Shown here: piece after piece, positions 63,557 to 64,000 of the stretch
Layout: each line of letters opens with the position of its first letter
How positions within the stretch are numbered: position 1 is the first letter of the stretch
Assembly: GCF_002443255.2 (NCBI RefSeq)
Contig: NW_019211454.1
Location: 9,508,248-9,572,247 of the forward strand
Reading direction: 5' to 3'
Length of the DNA: 64,000 nt
From: Varroa destructor
Taxonomy: Eukaryota > Arthropoda > Arachnida > Mesostigmata > Varroidae
Notes under the pieces: generated by a model
Databases searched by the model: none
What the model was told of the DNA's origin: nothing
Seen by the model: the letters and a program-made list of their open reading frames with translations, nothing else
Translations under genes and position numbers: made by a program

Positions 63557-64000
63557 GGAGGCCTGAGTTGCACTCAAATAAATAATCGATGGGAGGCCCG
63601 ACACACCAGAATAGGCCAGCTGACGTTATCTTTACCACTTCTTCCCGCGGCAAATAAGCTCCGAAATGTTGATCAAATGCGATCGAAAGCCAATGCAGTT
63701 ACAGGTCTTTTTACGGTGACATGTAATTGTTAATATATTGCACGGTGTTCTGAAGCAAGGGAACGCTCTAACCTGGTTCTAATCAGCGCTGCCGTGACGA
63801 TGTTAGAGAAGAGCGTGACACGCTGGATGCTGCTCTCGGCGTTCGAATGTTTATACTTCCTAATCTCGTCACGTGAGAATACGAACTGGTAATTTATAAA
63901 AACCATATCAGTATATTATTTTGATATTTGATAAACATCTATATCAGTCGCAGACTCAGTTTTAGCTATGGTTGACTGCTTAAAAAAAAAAGATCAAAGT
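63557..64000. other. Right edge of the window
   Basis: Nothing recognisable. Upstream LPMO exons are expected beyond this edge if the gene extends that far. Confidence 0.3.

Overview
The window looks like chromosomal DNA of an animal, most likely an arthropod. It is AT-rich, coding density is very low, and introns or intergenic DNA are long and full of microsatellites. A decayed mariner transposon is present. One exon carries the C-terminal signature of an AA15 lytic polysaccharide monooxygenase (LPMO), a family common in arthropods. A mite or other chelicerate would fit, but the sequence does not prove that level. Bacterial features (operons, ribosome binding sites) are absent.

Left end (1-4.1 kb): one clear plus-strand gene. 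A 638-codon open frame (937-2853) encodes a disordered, Ser/Thr/Pro-rich protein with SH3-ligand-like proline runs. Its 5' leader contains two short upstream ORFs behind a good splice acceptor. Its AT-rich 3' UTR carries a perfect 20-bp hairpin and several AATAAA signals.

Middle (4.1-46.6 kb): no gene can be identified. This stretch holds simple repeats, some fold-back sequences (two of pre-miRNA size) and a scatter of short coding-like patches bounded by good splice sites. The best are near 6.3, 11.5, 16.8, 19.4, 35.8 and 40.1 kb. They are offered only as candidate exons; none has recognisable homology and some will be chance.

Right end (46.6-64 kb): a locally GC-richer patch at 46.6-48.0 kb has minus-strand frames with ankyrin-repeat-like motifs and an in-frame polyglutamine tract. 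A 42-bp minisatellite lies at about 51.1-51.4 kb. A minus-strand exon of an AA15 LPMO sits at 57.6-57.8 kb; its other exons were not found and probably lie beyond the right edge or are too small to see. A mutated mariner transposase follows at 58.9-59.8 kb. An unrecognised coding-like cluster split over three frames lies at 60.4-60.8 kb, and further candidate exons at 61.8-62.1 and 63.3 kb.

The supported genes share no evident pathway. No CRISPR array, tRNA or rRNA gene was recognised. I see no sign of a novel multi-gene system; the most useful leads are the unknown scaffold protein, the hairpins, the LPMO exon and the mariner relic.
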